From Citrobacter sp. On2M (GTDB lineage Bacteria > Pseudomonadota > Gammaproteobacteria > Enterobacterales > Enterobacteriaceae), in assembly GCF_018035235.1 (NCBI RefSeq), contig NZ_WPCV01000002.1, positions 124,001 to 188,000 on the forward strand: a stretch of 64,000 bases of DNA, written 5' to 3'. The notes under the pieces were generated by a model. The model ran no database searches and was not told the origin of the DNA. It saw only the letters and a program-made list of their open reading frames with translations. The translations under genes and the position numbers were made by a program. This document shows, piece after piece, positions 63,879 to 64,000 of the stretch; the first letter of the stretch is position 1, and each line of letters begins with the position of its first letter.

Positions 63879-64000
63879 TTACACGATGCCTTTGACGCTG
63901 TCAGCCAGCGATGTGGTCGGGCGACCAATCAGTTTGCTCAGCGTATGGCTGTCGTCGAACAGACCGCCTTTGGAGGCGCCAGTGTCTGAGTCAGCCAGCA
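63879..64000 (-). CDS. qorB: NAD(P)H:quinone oxidoreductase QorB, C-terminal end
   Basis: Only the last 39 codons and the stop are inside the window; the gene continues beyond base 64000. The reading frame gives LADSDTGASKGGLFDDS, then KLIGRPTTSLADSVKGIV. This ends like QorB (former ytfG) of the NmrA-like SDR family, which reduces quinones with NADPH. Position after ytfF also fits. The 80-base gap before the AraC-type gene contains no recognised terminator. Confidence 0.85.
   Translation of the reverse strand, partial: LADSDTGASKGGLFDDSHTLSKLIGRPTTSLADSVKGIV

Overview
The window is a stretch of enterobacterial chromosome that keeps the gene order of the 94-95 min region of the E. coli K-12 map: epmB/efp, frd, epmA, psd, orn, glyVXY, mutL-miaA-hfq-hflXKC, purA, nsrR-rnr-rlmB, aidB, ula, rpsF-priB-rpsR-rplI, fklB, cycA, ytfE, ytfF, qorB. 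Between frd and blc sits a divergent ampR-ampC pair whose AmpC looks like the CMY-2/LAT group, that is, the chromosomal class C enzyme of the Citrobacter freundii complex. With the extra Salmonella/Citrobacter-like genes, this points to a Citrobacter of that complex. This assignment rests on remembered protein families, not on a search.

Layout. 1-2.9 kb: epmB and efp (divergent), entericidins ecnA and ecnB, and a LuxR-type regulator. 3.0-6.2 kb: a guanidine-II riboswitch with sugE, blc, and ampC/ampR. 6.2-12.5 kb: frdABCD, epmA and yjeM. 12.6-20.6 kb: mscM, psd, rsgA, orn, three tRNA-Gly genes, a DnaA-box-rich segment at the position of datA, and queG. 20.6-31.2 kb: nnr-tsaE-amiB-mutL-miaA-hfq-hflX-(ERIC element)-hflK-hflC, then yjeT. 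31.3-36.5 kb: purA, then nsrR-rnr-rlmB. 36.6-41.7 kb: yjfI, yjfJ (PspA-like), an extra two-helix potassium-channel-like gene, then yjfK, yjfL, yjfM and a frameshifted ATP-grasp gene yjfC. 41.8-45.2 kb: aidB, yjfN, bsmA and yjfP. 45.2-51.9 kb: the L-ascorbate regulon ulaR, ulaG and ulaABCDEF. 52-56.8 kb: yjfY, a TauE/SafE-type exporter, the rpsF operon, an EamA exporter and ytfB. 56.9-64 kb: fklB, cycA, ytfE, a chemoreceptor with a sigma-28-type promoter, ytfF, an AraC-type regulator, and the 3' end of qorB.

Genes that work together. EF-P and two of its three modification enzymes (EpmA, EpmB) are all here, as are two likely EF-P clients: the proline runs in AmiB and AmpR. NsrR and its probable target ytfE, with a recognisable operator, lie 26 kb apart. 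The ula genes form a complete uptake and degradation route for L-ascorbate. AmpR controls AmpC from a shared 131-bp intergenic region. The yjfI-to-yjfC block combines a PspA-like membrane protein, a gated channel, small membrane proteins and an ATP-grasp ligase, and it is the least understood system in the window. I see no prophage, insertion sequence or CRISPR array. Accessory genes are single insertions between conserved operons, with REP-like repeats at several gene ends and one full-length ERIC element inside an operon.
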